From a bacterium UBP6_UBA1177 (lineage in GTDB: Bacteria; UBP6; UBA1177): a DNA stretch of 54,750 nt. Shown in pieces: positions 45,318 to 52,756 of the stretch. The stretch covers positions 5,643 to 60,392 of the forward strand of contig DBYV01000008.1 of assembly GCA_002310995.1 (NCBI GenBank), read 5' to 3'. The position numbers and the translations under genes were made by a program. A model generated the notes under the pieces. It made no database searches. It saw only the letters and a list, made by a program, of their open reading frames with translations, and was not told where the DNA came from. Position 1 is the first letter of the stretch; every line of letters begins with the position of its first letter.

Positions 45318-46268
45318 CTATTTTTCCCAATAATCTGTCAAATTATATTTCTCAAGAATGGCACTAAACTGCACATCATTGCCACAAATATTGTTTTCGT
45401 TTGCGACGGTATTTTGCAAACATAATGCGTCTTTGCTCAATGGTAAGGAATAGTAATATCCTTCAGGTTTGTCATTTTTTACCCAAATTGATTTTGTCCC
45501 ATTCAGCAAAGCCATTGCATAAAACCATATATCATCTGCATTCGGACATATATCCATAAACACCTTGTCATTAAACACTTTTTGGTTAAAGCATTTAGGC
45601 GGATACAAAATTCCGCCCACTCCTGTTGGAAAATTTAATGGCAAAACTTGTTCATCATCAATGCCATATTTCCATTTAAGGTAACTTGCAGGTTTGTTCT
45701 CTTCTTCCAAAACTATCCGGTGCATTCTGCAGGCACATATTTTATCGGGATTGTCAATGTGGGTGTTAATTAGCCGCTCAATTAAATCGTATTCATACAT
45801 TACATCATCGTCTATAGTAATAATGCACGAATCCGGGTATTTTGAAAGAGCTGGAATTAATTTTTTATAGGAGCGCAAATCTTTACAGTATTCTATTTCC
45901 AACCCCCGCTCTTGCTGTAATAGCAATGTTTTTGGAAGCCTTTTGTTTTTGAATTCATCTTCTGCCAGCCAAAGAACAATTTTATTGGGTTTGACAGTTC
46001 CCTGCATTATTGATTCGATTGCCAAATGCGTATTGTGTATGCGATTCCCGAAAGTTGTCAACGACACTACAATATCATTGCGGCATAGCTTTTCTGAACA
46101 TATACCATTACTTTTGCTGTTAATAGTTTTATCTCTCAAATAGTTTGTTTTCTGCGACAATAAAACATTTTGGGTGTTAGCCGATATTTTGGCGTTTATA
46201 TTGCCAAGCATATTTTTAATATCTCTATCGTGTCGGGTTCGACTGAGTATGTAACTGATTATTCCCAT
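45318..46268 (-). CDS. putative glycosyltransferase with DDD motif
   Basis: A 316-residue protein. It carries VVSLTTFGNRIHNTHLAIES, a nucleotide-binding-like start, then SYKKLIPALSKYPDSCIITI followed by DDDVMYEYDL, which looks like the metal site of a GT-A transferase, and FPTGVGGILYPP plus a NADDIWFYAMAL acceptor-side block. This set characterises a poorly studied family found in capsule loci. The start at 46268 follows the FkbM stop by one base (TAAAATG). Confidence 0.75.
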   Translation of the reverse strand: MGIISYILSRTRHDRDIKNMLGNINAKISANTQNVLLSQKTNYLRDKTINSKSNGICSEKLCRNDIVVSLTTFGNRIHNTHLAIESIMQGTVKPNKIVLWLAEDEFKNKRLPKTLLLQQERGLEIEYCKDLRSYKKLIPALSKYPDSCIITIDDDVMYEYDLIERLINTHIDNPDKICACRMHRIVLEEENKPASYLKWKYGIDDEQVLPLNFPTGVGGILYPPKCFNQKVFNDKVFMDICPNADDIWFYAMALLNGTKSIWVKNDKPEGYYYSLPLSKDALCLQNTVANENNICGNDVQFSAILEKYNLTDYWEK

Positions 46269-46269
46269 T

Positions 46270-47082
46270 TTACACCACGAAGAAAAAATAATTAATACCA
46301 CCCAAGTTCATATAGCTATAGCCGAGTTTTTCCAGTTCTGATTTAATAAAATCAAAATTTTCATCCTGTATTTCAATCATTATATATGGCTTATTTTTTT
46401 CTATGGTGTTAATGGCACCACATATTACTTTGGTTTCAAAGCTTTCTACATCTATTTTGACAAATTTAATGTTGTCTTCAATATTTAGCGAATCAATACT
46501 GATTATCGGTATGTTTCCGTTCTTATTTATTGCAATTTGAGTGGAACCAATATTATCTTTATTGTAAAATTTCACAGATGACAAACCTTTACATTCTCCT
46601 ACAGCCACATTGTAGAGAACAACTTTTTCTTCAAGATGGTTTAATTTTATATTCTCGCATAAAATATCAAATATGAAATCAATGGGTTCGAAGCATATTG
46701 CTTTTAAAATGCCAATTTCATTGAAAAAATACAATGTATGATTTCCTATGTTTGTGCCTATATCTAAAATACAGCCGTTTTTTATCTCGTTGCCTACTTT
46801 GCCGTTTTCCCATTTCTTACATATAAAATCAAGGTTGTCTTTTTCATAGTATTCTCTTTTAGTAAGAATTAGTTGTTGAATATAATCGGTTTCATACCTT
46901 GGTAAATAAAATTTTGCACTTATAGAATCACAACAAAAAATGTAGTTGTTCTTTTTCAAATGCAGTTTTCTGCCGATTCTCCGAGCTTCTTTTTTCCTAA
47001 TTTTATTGGGATCAACTCGCTTTGGGTAACCTAAAATGAATTTGAGTTTATTTATTGTTCGTATAATTGTACTTTTAAGCAT
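46270..47082 (-). CDS. FkbM-family methyltransferase
   Basis: A 270-residue SAM-dependent O-methyltransferase. Motif I is CILDIGTNIGNHTLYFF, followed by AICFEPIDFIFDIL, and the FkbM-typical ISIDSLNIEDNIKFVKIDVE block. In ABC-exported O-polysaccharides a terminal methyl can act as the chain-end cap read by the Wzt C-domain. Because this gene is 10 nt downstream of wzt, such a capping role is an attractive inference but not shown. Confidence 0.88.
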   Translation of the reverse strand: MLKSTIIRTINKLKFILGYPKRVDPNKIRKKEARRIGRKLHLKKNNYIFCCDSISAKFYLPRYETDYIQQLILTKREYYEKDNLDFICKKWENGKVGNEIKNGCILDIGTNIGNHTLYFFNEIGILKAICFEPIDFIFDILCENIKLNHLEEKVVLYNVAVGECKGLSSVKFYNKDNIGSTQIAINKNGNIPIISIDSLNIEDNIKFVKIDVESFETKVICGAINTIEKNKPYIMIEIQDENFDFIKSELEKLGYSYMNLGGINYFFFVV

Positions 47083-47092
47083 ACACTTTTAC

Positions 47093-48379
47093 CTATTTTA
47101 TTTCCCTTGTCGTGCTCTGCAAATATATGCTACCCCACGACTTTGCCCAAACTGTGAAATACTTACTGTCATCCAACCTGTCTATCTCGAAAGTCATAAA
47201 ATCTCTAACAGCATCAAAAATTGTTAATCCTGTTGTAATGTCTCCAGAACCAACAGAAATGCTATATGTATACATTCCAGCAGCCAAGCCTGGATTTTTA
47301 ATTGTATACTCAACTAATTTGTCCTCATCTTTTTCAATTTTAAACCCATCAAAAGAGACGACTGAACCTACAGGTTGTTTCTCGGCATTCCAAATCGTGC
47401 AATTGATATGGCAATCTTTACAGTCTTTATTAGCGTGCAGCTTTATTTGAATAGTAATTGGTTCATTACAAGAGTAGCATAAATCTTTTTTTAATAATTT
47501 GAAAGAAACGAAAGAAACATCTTGAGCGTGTCCTTTGTCTCGATACTCATCTGTAACTACAAAATAGTTAGATGTTTTTTCCATTTGTGTTGACTTCAAA
47601 TAACAATCTACTGCTTCATCTGTCTGACCAGACATTACTATTTGTCCATTATCTAACACTACTGCTTTTTTACACAACTGTCTGACTGCCGCCATATTGT
47701 GGCTCACAAACAGCACAGTTCTTCCTTCTCCGCGGCTCACATCCTGCATCTTGCCTAAGGCTTTTTTTTGGAATTCAGCATCTCCGACAGCGAGAACTTC
47801 GTCAACGACGAGGATTTCGGGGTCAAGGTGCGCTGCGACTGCGAATGCGAGGCGGACATACATTCCGCTGGAATAGCGTTTTACGGGAGTGTCTATGAAC
47901 TTCTCGACTCCGGAAAAGTCAATGATTTCATCGAGTTTTTTATCGATTTCGTGTTTCCTCATTCCAAGTATTGCACCGTTGAGATAGATGTTTTCGCGAC
48001 CTGTGAGCTCGGGGTGGAAGCCGGTTCCGACTTCAAGGAGAGAGCCGATGCGGCCTTTGATTTTGATGCAGCCGCTCGTGGGCGAGGTGACACGTGACAA
48101 AATTTTGAGCAATGTCGATTTTCCGGCACCATTGGCGCCGATGATCCCGAGGACTTCGCCCTGCTTGACATCGAAAGAAACGTCTTTCAGAGCATAAATA
48201 AAATCGCTGCCGGCATTGTTGTTTTGAGAATTGAGCAAGGAAACTTGTGAATTAGGGTCTTCCTTGCCGCGTATCTTCGCCCACCATCCCTGCAGATCCT
48301 TGGCGAGAGTGCCGTGGTTGATAAGCCCCAACTGGTAAAACTTTGAGATATTCTCAACTTTTATGACTGTGTCACTCAT
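47093..48379 (-). CDS. wzt: polysaccharide ABC exporter ATPase with C-terminal recognition domain
   Basis: A 428-residue Wzt. The ATPase part (about 1-245) has Walker A GIIGANGAGKSTL, signature KRYSSGMYVRLAFA, Walker B LVVDEVLAVGD and SHNMAAV; the rest (about 270-428) is a beta-sandwich-like Wzt-C domain that binds the glycan end. It energises export of finished chains with Wzm. Composition changes inside the gene: 47821-47880 is 35/60 GC by my count, but 47401-47460 only 18/60. The start overlaps the ptuB stop by ATGA. Wzm is encoded about 3.4 kb upstream, beyond a defence module. Confidence 0.94.
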   Translation of the reverse strand: MSDTVIKVENISKFYQLGLINHGTLAKDLQGWWAKIRGKEDPNSQVSLLNSQNNNAGSDFIYALKDVSFDVKQGEVLGIIGANGAGKSTLLKILSRVTSPTSGCIKIKGRIGSLLEVGTGFHPELTGRENIYLNGAILGMRKHEIDKKLDEIIDFSGVEKFIDTPVKRYSSGMYVRLAFAVAAHLDPEILVVDEVLAVGDAEFQKKALGKMQDVSRGEGRTVLFVSHNMAAVRQLCKKAVVLDNGQIVMSGQTDEAVDCYLKSTQMEKTSNYFVVTDEYRDKGHAQDVSFVSFKLLKKDLCYSCNEPITIQIKLHANKDCKDCHINCTIWNAEKQPVGSVVSFDGFKIEKDEDKLVEYTIKNPGLAAGMYTYSISVGSGDITTGLTIFDAVRDFMTFEIDRLDDSKYFTVWAKSWGSIYLQSTTREIK

Positions 48380-48990
48380 TTTTCGATAAAAACACCCAAA
48401 TCATAAAAATACTTTATCATATCAACAAAACGCGGCAATCTGCCGTCTTCCCTTTCATGAATATACCATTCATAAACAAGTTTCGGATCAAGTTCCGCTG
48501 CTTCCAAACATTTCTTAAAAAGGGTCTTTCTTGCTTGTCTCAAATCGTAACTGTTCAAATTTAAAAGATTTACAGTATATTTGCCTTTATCTGATGTTCC
48601 TTCTATTCTTCCGTCAGGCAAATATTCAAATTGATTCTCACAGTCATCATCAAGCGGTGAAACAAAGAAACTCTCATCGTATTTGCTGCCTTTTGCATGA
48701 TCACAATGCATTTTTGCATCACATGAAGCAAGTAGATTATGATAATCCATGGACAAACGTGGATAAGAATTTTGAGGCTTTATGTGTTCATTGTGGGAAT
48801 TGGTAGTGTCTATTGATTTGCAGCAGTAACAGCAGAGCCCTTTTTGGTTTTTAATCATAAAATCACGGATTCTTGAGCGGAGTTCGCAACCTTCTACCAT
48901 GCTTTTAAGGTTGTTATATTTTATTTTGGGGTTTTTCTTCTTGAAATCGCTCCAAAATTTCGGTTCCGGCTCTTTAGTGATTTTTCTCAT
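48376..48990 (-). CDS. ptuB: PtuB-like HNH nuclease (TIGR02646-type) of a Septu system
   Basis: A 204-residue protein from the ATG at 48990; a GTG at 49002 would add four residues. It carries KGLCCYCCKSID, an HNEHIKPQ motif, DYHNLLASCDAKMHCDHAKG and NPLDDDCE-type SPLDDDCENQF, a zinc-ribbon HNH arrangement as in PtuB. In Septu, PtuB is the nuclease activated by PtuA on phage infection. It overlaps ptuA upstream by 17 nt and wzt downstream by 4 nt, so defence and export genes are translationally linked. Confidence 0.85.
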   Translation of the reverse strand: MRKITKEPEPKFWSDFKKKNPKIKYNNLKSMVEGCELRSRIRDFMIKNQKGLCCYCCKSIDTTNSHNEHIKPQNSYPRLSMDYHNLLASCDAKMHCDHAKGSKYDESFFVSPLDDDCENQFEYLPDGRIEGTSDKGKYTVNLLNLNSYDLRQARKTLFKKCLEAAELDPKLVYEWYIHEREDGRLPRFVDMIKYFYDLGVFIEK

Positions 48991-50251
48991 AAAGCCATTC
49001 ACCTCTTTTTAAATTTCCTTCCAGTTCAATTACAGCAGCGCTGTTTAATCCTGTAATTTTTTTTACTTTTTCTATTTCTTTTTTGGCTTTGTCGAATTTG
49101 TTGTCGCAAATAGCCTTGTTTGCTTCGTCAAGTATTTTCTGGAAATCCGGATTTATGGATTTTGTTCCCATAAATTCTTCCAAAATATAATTTGAATCAA
49201 AACCGTTCATCTGTTCTGTTTTTTCGACAGCCACATTCTGCTTGTCAGATTGACTCAAGGCAAAGAGATTCCAGGATTCATCAACCTCGCCTAAAACCTG
49301 CGGGGAGTGGGTGGTAATGATAAACTGAATATTCGGGAAAGTTTCTCTTAAAACTCCTAATATTTTGCGTTGCCATGACGGATGCATGTGCAGTTCGATT
49401 TCATCTATCAGCACAACACCGGTTCCTTCCAAAGGATTGTCTAACAACGGATTGGCAATAGTCAAGCGCCTTGCAAGGTCCCCTAAAACTGCAAGTACGC
49501 ATTTTTCTCCGTCAGACAATTGTGAAACGTTGAGAGACATGCCGTTTTTTTCAACAACCATTGCCAGTCTGGGTTTTCTGGTAACATGCAGGTTCCTGAA
49601 ATCCGGCAACATGGCAAATATTGCTTTTCTTACTGCTTTTAAGGATTTGTCTTCATATTTAAAATTCCTTTCCTGAACTTTTTCGGCATTTTCTGCATCT
49701 TCCTGATTGCGGAACCATTCGAAAAATGTCCTGAAATCCACCTTGTTCTCTATCGCCTTATCATAAGCGGAATAGATGTCGAATTCATGATGTGTTTTTA
49801 TGCGGAGCGGAATATCAAGTACAAGTCTGTTAGTTCCGTAATTTACAAAAAGAGGAATATTTTCCTGTTTTTCGTCGGAAAAATATGATTGTTGGATGGT
49901 TTCGACTATTTTGTCCAAGCCTTCCTTGCTGTGAGAACGTTTGCCGTCCTTTCTTGTCATTTTCCGAAGATACTCTATGCGGGATTTGTCGTTGAGAATA
50001 AATGTTCCTTTGATTTCTGTCTCAGAAGTTCCGTGCCTGATGTCATCAAGTTCAATATTATATTTTTGCCTTAATTCCTTGCGGTTTACGGTCTGGTTGA
50101 TAATTTTGGCATAAAGAAGATTGACTGCCCGCAGCAAAGAGGTTTTTCCCATTCCGTTGATCCCGAAAAAAACGGTGCTTTTCCCATATAATTGGATTTC
50201 TGAATCGGAAAATGCCTTGAAATTTTTCAGTTCAATTTTTTCAATCTTCAT
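48974..50251 (-). CDS. ptuA: PtuA-like AAA/ABC-type ATPase of a Septu system
   Basis: A 425-residue SMC-like ATPase: Walker A GINGMGKTSL at 30-39, the signature LSDGEKCVLAVLGDLARRL and Walker B GVVLIDEIELHMHPSW, then TTHSPQVL. The middle coiled insert is short. The pair ATPase plus TIGR02646 HNH on one strand is the type I Septu anti-phage system; the ATPase senses infection and controls the nuclease. ATG 50251 is preferred to 50272 because of GAGAGGA at 5-nt spacing. No reverse transcriptase or effector RNA is near, so this is not a retron. An alternative is an OLD-like ATPase with an unrelated HNH partner. Confidence 0.85.
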   Translation of the reverse strand: MKIEKIELKNFKAFSDSEIQLYGKSTVFFGINGMGKTSLLRAVNLLYAKIINQTVNRKELRQKYNIELDDIRHGTSETEIKGTFILNDKSRIEYLRKMTRKDGKRSHSKEGLDKIVETIQQSYFSDEKQENIPLFVNYGTNRLVLDIPLRIKTHHEFDIYSAYDKAIENKVDFRTFFEWFRNQEDAENAEKVQERNFKYEDKSLKAVRKAIFAMLPDFRNLHVTRKPRLAMVVEKNGMSLNVSQLSDGEKCVLAVLGDLARRLTIANPLLDNPLEGTGVVLIDEIELHMHPSWQRKILGVLRETFPNIQFIITTHSPQVLGEVDESWNLFALSQSDKQNVAVEKTEQMNGFDSNYILEEFMGTKSINPDFQKILDEANKAICDNKFDKAKKEIEKVKKITGLNSAAVIELEGNLKRGEWLYEKNH

Positions 50252-50292
50252 TGATTCCTCTCTTCGCACCAAAGTTCGAACTCAAAACGCTA

Positions 50293-50322
50293 TAAAATCC
50301 CACAAGTTGCCTTTATTGTCAA
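50293..50322 (-). promoter_or_regulatory. promoter of ptuA, shared motif with wzm promoter
   Basis: On the minus strand TTGACA (50317-50322), then 8 nt later AACTTGTGG and GATTTTA. The same elements at identical spacing lie at 52650-52679 upstream of wzm. With a 17-nt spacer the -10 would be GATTTT with an extended TGG. The predicted start is about 35 nt before the ptuA ATG. Confidence 0.6.
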
Positions 50323-50366
50323 TAGGAAAAACGATTCCATGGGCGTTTTTTTGTGCTGCCGCAGAA

Positions 50367-50411
50367 TTAGGGAGTTTAGGGAATTTAGTGTATCTAAGAA
50401 ATTTAGGGAGC
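50367..50411 (+). repeat. 9-bp tandem repeat, five units, second copy
   Basis: Five 9-mers: TTAGGGAGT, TTAGGGAAT, TTAGTGTAT, CTAAGAAAT, TTAGGGAGC. Units 1, 2 and 5 match the array at 22935-22979, with units 3 and 4 more worn. It lies upstream of the ptuA promoter in a non-coding stretch and is followed by CGGCGG, as the first copy is by GGCGGCG. Confidence 0.88.
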
Positions 50412-50423
50412 GGCGGAGGAAAA

Positions 50424-50457
50424 TAGGCGCCCGTTAAGGCGCCCCTAAATCTAGGGG
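50424..50457 (-). terminator. tandem hairpins, possible terminator of the 50550-51776 gene
   Basis: GGCGCC (50426-50431) and GGCGCC (50438-50443) form a stem with a 6-nt loop; on the minus strand it is followed by TATTTT, a modest T-run. Partly overlapping is a second perfect hairpin, CCCCTA-AATC-TAGGGG (50442-50457). The position downstream of the minus-strand membrane-protein gene suits a terminator, which would separate it from ptuA. Confidence 0.5.
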
Positions 50458-50462
50458 AGCTG

Positions 50463-50533
50463 CCGGTTTGCTGAGCTTGTCGAAGCAGAGCGGCTGAGGG
50501 GTCAGAACACTGACGGTGGGACCTGTAAACCGG
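50463..50533. repeat. REP-like palindromic element
   Basis: CCGGTTT (50463-50469) and AAACCGG (50527-50533) enclose CTGAGCTTGTCGAAG (50471-50485), a word that recurs as intergenic repeats in many bacterial genomes and folds around GCTT-GTCG-AAGC, and a small inverted repeat GTCA/TGAC (50501-50514). No gene covers it. Only one copy is in the window. Confidence 0.55.
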
Positions 50534-50549
50534 GAAAAAGTGGCGATAT

Positions 50550-51776
50550 CTAAAGAATAGTTTCTTTGATCTGTAAAATTGCTGCGGAAATAACTTTTAA
50601 CAGTGAATAAATCGGGGTGCGTGTAAAGAATTCGATTTCCAAAGGAACTTGATACTGAACTCCAATTAAAGTCGTAATACAAAATACTAAAATCTGATTG
50701 TTCCCTGCTTTTTGAAACCATTTAGAAGCAAGAATCAGATCAAGTTTGGAGATAAATTTTTCATTGAAAGGATTCTCGTCTGCAATCAAAAAATAAGCGA
50801 AAGAAGATGCCGTCCAAAGAAAAATCCATCTTCCCCAGTCCCAGGCGGAAGAGAAAACAGGAATTAAAGATAGAAATTGAAGCAGCAAAATACAAAATAG
50901 GAATTTTCTGTCTATTCGGGGCGAATATGTCAGATTGATTTTAATTTTATCAAAATTCAAACATGCAAAACATATAAAAACCAGCTGGCAGATAGAATAT
51001 AAAGCTGTTGCTATTAATCCTGAATCATTAATCATTGTCCAGATCATTGAAAAAAGTTCAGGAAGCGGGGTTGACATGTGACCTATAAGATACGGGGTTA
51101 TCTCCGGAGTATGATCCAGCATCTCTTTGATAATTTGAGATTGTGAAGAGGTATAACAGCACAATGCGAATATAATAATTGAAGGAATAAAGAAAAGCAG
51201 GCTTTTATAAAAGGAGTTGTTTCTATGCCAATATGAGAGAAAAAGTATTGGAAATGAAAAGAAAAATATTACTTCGTGAATTAAAATGCCGAATATAAAT
51301 AACGTGTTTAAACATAAACATAAGACCAATGGATGCAAAAGTTTCTTCTTGAAAAACAGTGTCAACATAGAAATGAATATTAAAACGGATAGAGAATCTT
51401 TCCTAAGGAAATAAGACGGATCTGTAACAACAGTCTCACCAAGAAAAAAAGGCATTGCCAGAATGAATAAAGGATATTTTTTCTGAACGAATTTTGTTAT
51501 GAAAAAAGAAATTAGGATTGCCCACACCACGAAAGTTAAAAGGTTTATTACAGCTATATGAGAAATCCCGAATATTGACGAAAGGCAAAGAATTATTTCT
51601 CCGCCAAGACCGCGCCGGAAGAACCCGCCGCGATAATTAATTAACCAGTTGGCGTATATTTCTTTCTGATTTGTTGAACAAAATATAAAAATATTGCATA
51701 TTGATTCGCAAATGTAAAAAAATAAGAAAATTAGGATTGCGAAATTAGTTTTTTTAGAGCAAAAAGAAATGTTCAT
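50550..51776 (-). CDS. polytopic membrane protein of polysaccharide locus
   Basis: A 408-residue protein with about ten hydrophobic helices and no recognised enzyme motif. The segment ANWLINYRGGFFRRGLGGEI after the first helix is a feature I associate with uncharacterised membrane proteins of glycan loci, possibly GT-C transferases or polymerases. It starts one base before the wzm stop region on the same strand, so it is probably co-transcribed with wzm. Function not assigned. Confidence 0.72.
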   Translation of the reverse strand: MNISFCSKKTNFAILIFLFFYICESICNIFIFCSTNQKEIYANWLINYRGGFFRRGLGGEIILCLSSIFGISHIAVINLLTFVVWAILISFFITKFVQKKYPLFILAMPFFLGETVVTDPSYFLRKDSLSVLIFISMLTLFFKKKLLHPLVLCLCLNTLFIFGILIHEVIFFFSFPILFLSYWHRNNSFYKSLLFFIPSIIIFALCCYTSSQSQIIKEMLDHTPEITPYLIGHMSTPLPELFSMIWTMINDSGLIATALYSICQLVFICFACLNFDKIKINLTYSPRIDRKFLFCILLLQFLSLIPVFSSAWDWGRWIFLWTASSFAYFLIADENPFNEKFISKLDLILASKWFQKAGNNQILVFCITTLIGVQYQVPLEIEFFTRTPIYSLLKVISAAILQIKETIL

Positions 51777-52625
51777 TCACACCGTATCCACAAAATTTTT
51801 CTCGACAAAATTAAAGACAAAAATTCCGGCAAAAAGGAGAAAAATTGTTGTTGTGACACTGATTCCGTATTCTGTTACCGAAGGCATTCCTGTCGAGAAA
51901 AAAGCGTGTTTGAAGCTTTCGAGAATCGGAACAACGGGGTTCATCATGTAAAGAGAACGCCATTTATCAGGAACCATTGAAAGCGGATAAACTATCGGAG
52001 TTGCATACATCCAAAGCTGCACAGCGAATCCAACAAGATATGTCAGGTCTCGGTATTTTGTGGTCAAAGATGTGATTATAAGTCCGATTCCGAGCCCGAG
52101 AACTGCCATCTGGAGCACAAAAAGCGGAACTGCAAAAATTGCTAAACTCAGTCTTAGATCGGCGTCATATATTTTGTAACTAATAAAAATTATTATGAAA
52201 AGTGAGAATTGGATAGCAAACTGAACCAATGCCGAAATCACATTTGAAACCGGAATTGTCAGACGCGAAAAATAAACTTTTTTGAAAATTCCGGCGTTGC
52301 CTACAAAGGTATTGGATGTTGAAAGGAGACACTTTGAAAAATAGTTCCATAAAATTATGCCGTTCATGTAAAAAAGCACCTGCGGAATGCCGTCAGTCGG
52401 AATTTTCGCGATATTGCCGAAAACTATGAGAAACATTATCGTTGTGAAAATCGGCTGGATAAAGAACCACAAAGGCCCCAAAATCGTCTGTTTATAAGTT
52501 GCGGTAAAATCCCTTTTTACAAAAGATGAGATCAAATCCCGGTATTGCCAGAGTTCTTTCAGATTCAGCCTGAAAAATTTGTTTTTCGGAGTGATTATCG
52601 TCGTCCAGTTTTCTTTTTCGCTCAT
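51777..52625 (-). CDS. wzm: polysaccharide ABC exporter permease
   Basis: A 282-residue ABC-2-type permease. N-terminal WQYRDLISSFVKRDFTATYK, then LGPLWFFIQPIFTTIMFLIV and a late LNPVVPILESFKHAFF motif match Wzm/TagG. Six membrane helices are visible. It forms the channel that passes lipid-linked glycan chains to the periplasm with Wzt. The start at 52625 has GAGAGG upstream; the longer frame to 52679 would run into the promoter. Its ATPase gene lies beyond ptuAB. Confidence 0.93.
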   Translation of the reverse strand: MSEKENWTTIITPKNKFFRLNLKELWQYRDLISSFVKRDFTATYKQTILGPLWFFIQPIFTTIMFLIVFGNIAKIPTDGIPQVLFYMNGIILWNYFSKCLLSTSNTFVGNAGIFKKVYFSRLTIPVSNVISALVQFAIQFSLFIIIFISYKIYDADLRLSLAIFAVPLFVLQMAVLGLGIGLIITSLTTKYRDLTYLVGFAVQLWMYATPIVYPLSMVPDKWRSLYMMNPVVPILESFKHAFFSTGMPSVTEYGISVTTTIFLLFAGIFVFNFVEKNFVDTV

Positions 52626-52649
52626 AAATGACCTCTCATTAAAGCATCG

Positions 52650-52679
52650 TAAAATTCCACAAGTTTTAGCAGTTGTCAA
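52650..52679 (-). promoter_or_regulatory. promoter of wzm
   Basis: TTGACA (minus strand, 52674-52679), then AACTTGTGG (52657-52665) and AATTTTA, with the same spacing as in the ptuA promoter at 50293-50322. The predicted start is roughly 20 nt before the ATG at 52625. Confidence 0.6.
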
Positions 52680-52756
52680 GATTGATTAGTCCTATTTTAT
52701 TGCAAATATCTGCGCTTCGGGTAAAAAAATCTTTTGAATTTGTTTGGGGGATGAGT

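Noticed and set aside
48376..50251. Retron Ec78-like system (reverse transcriptase with PtuAB)
   Set aside because: No reverse transcriptase frame and no msr/msd-like RNA in the flanking gaps; the pair stands alone as in Septu.
50434..50721. Separate small minus-strand gene of 95 codons
   Set aside because: It overlaps the membrane-protein gene in another frame, continues into the REP-like element and hairpins, and has no ribosome site or family similarity.
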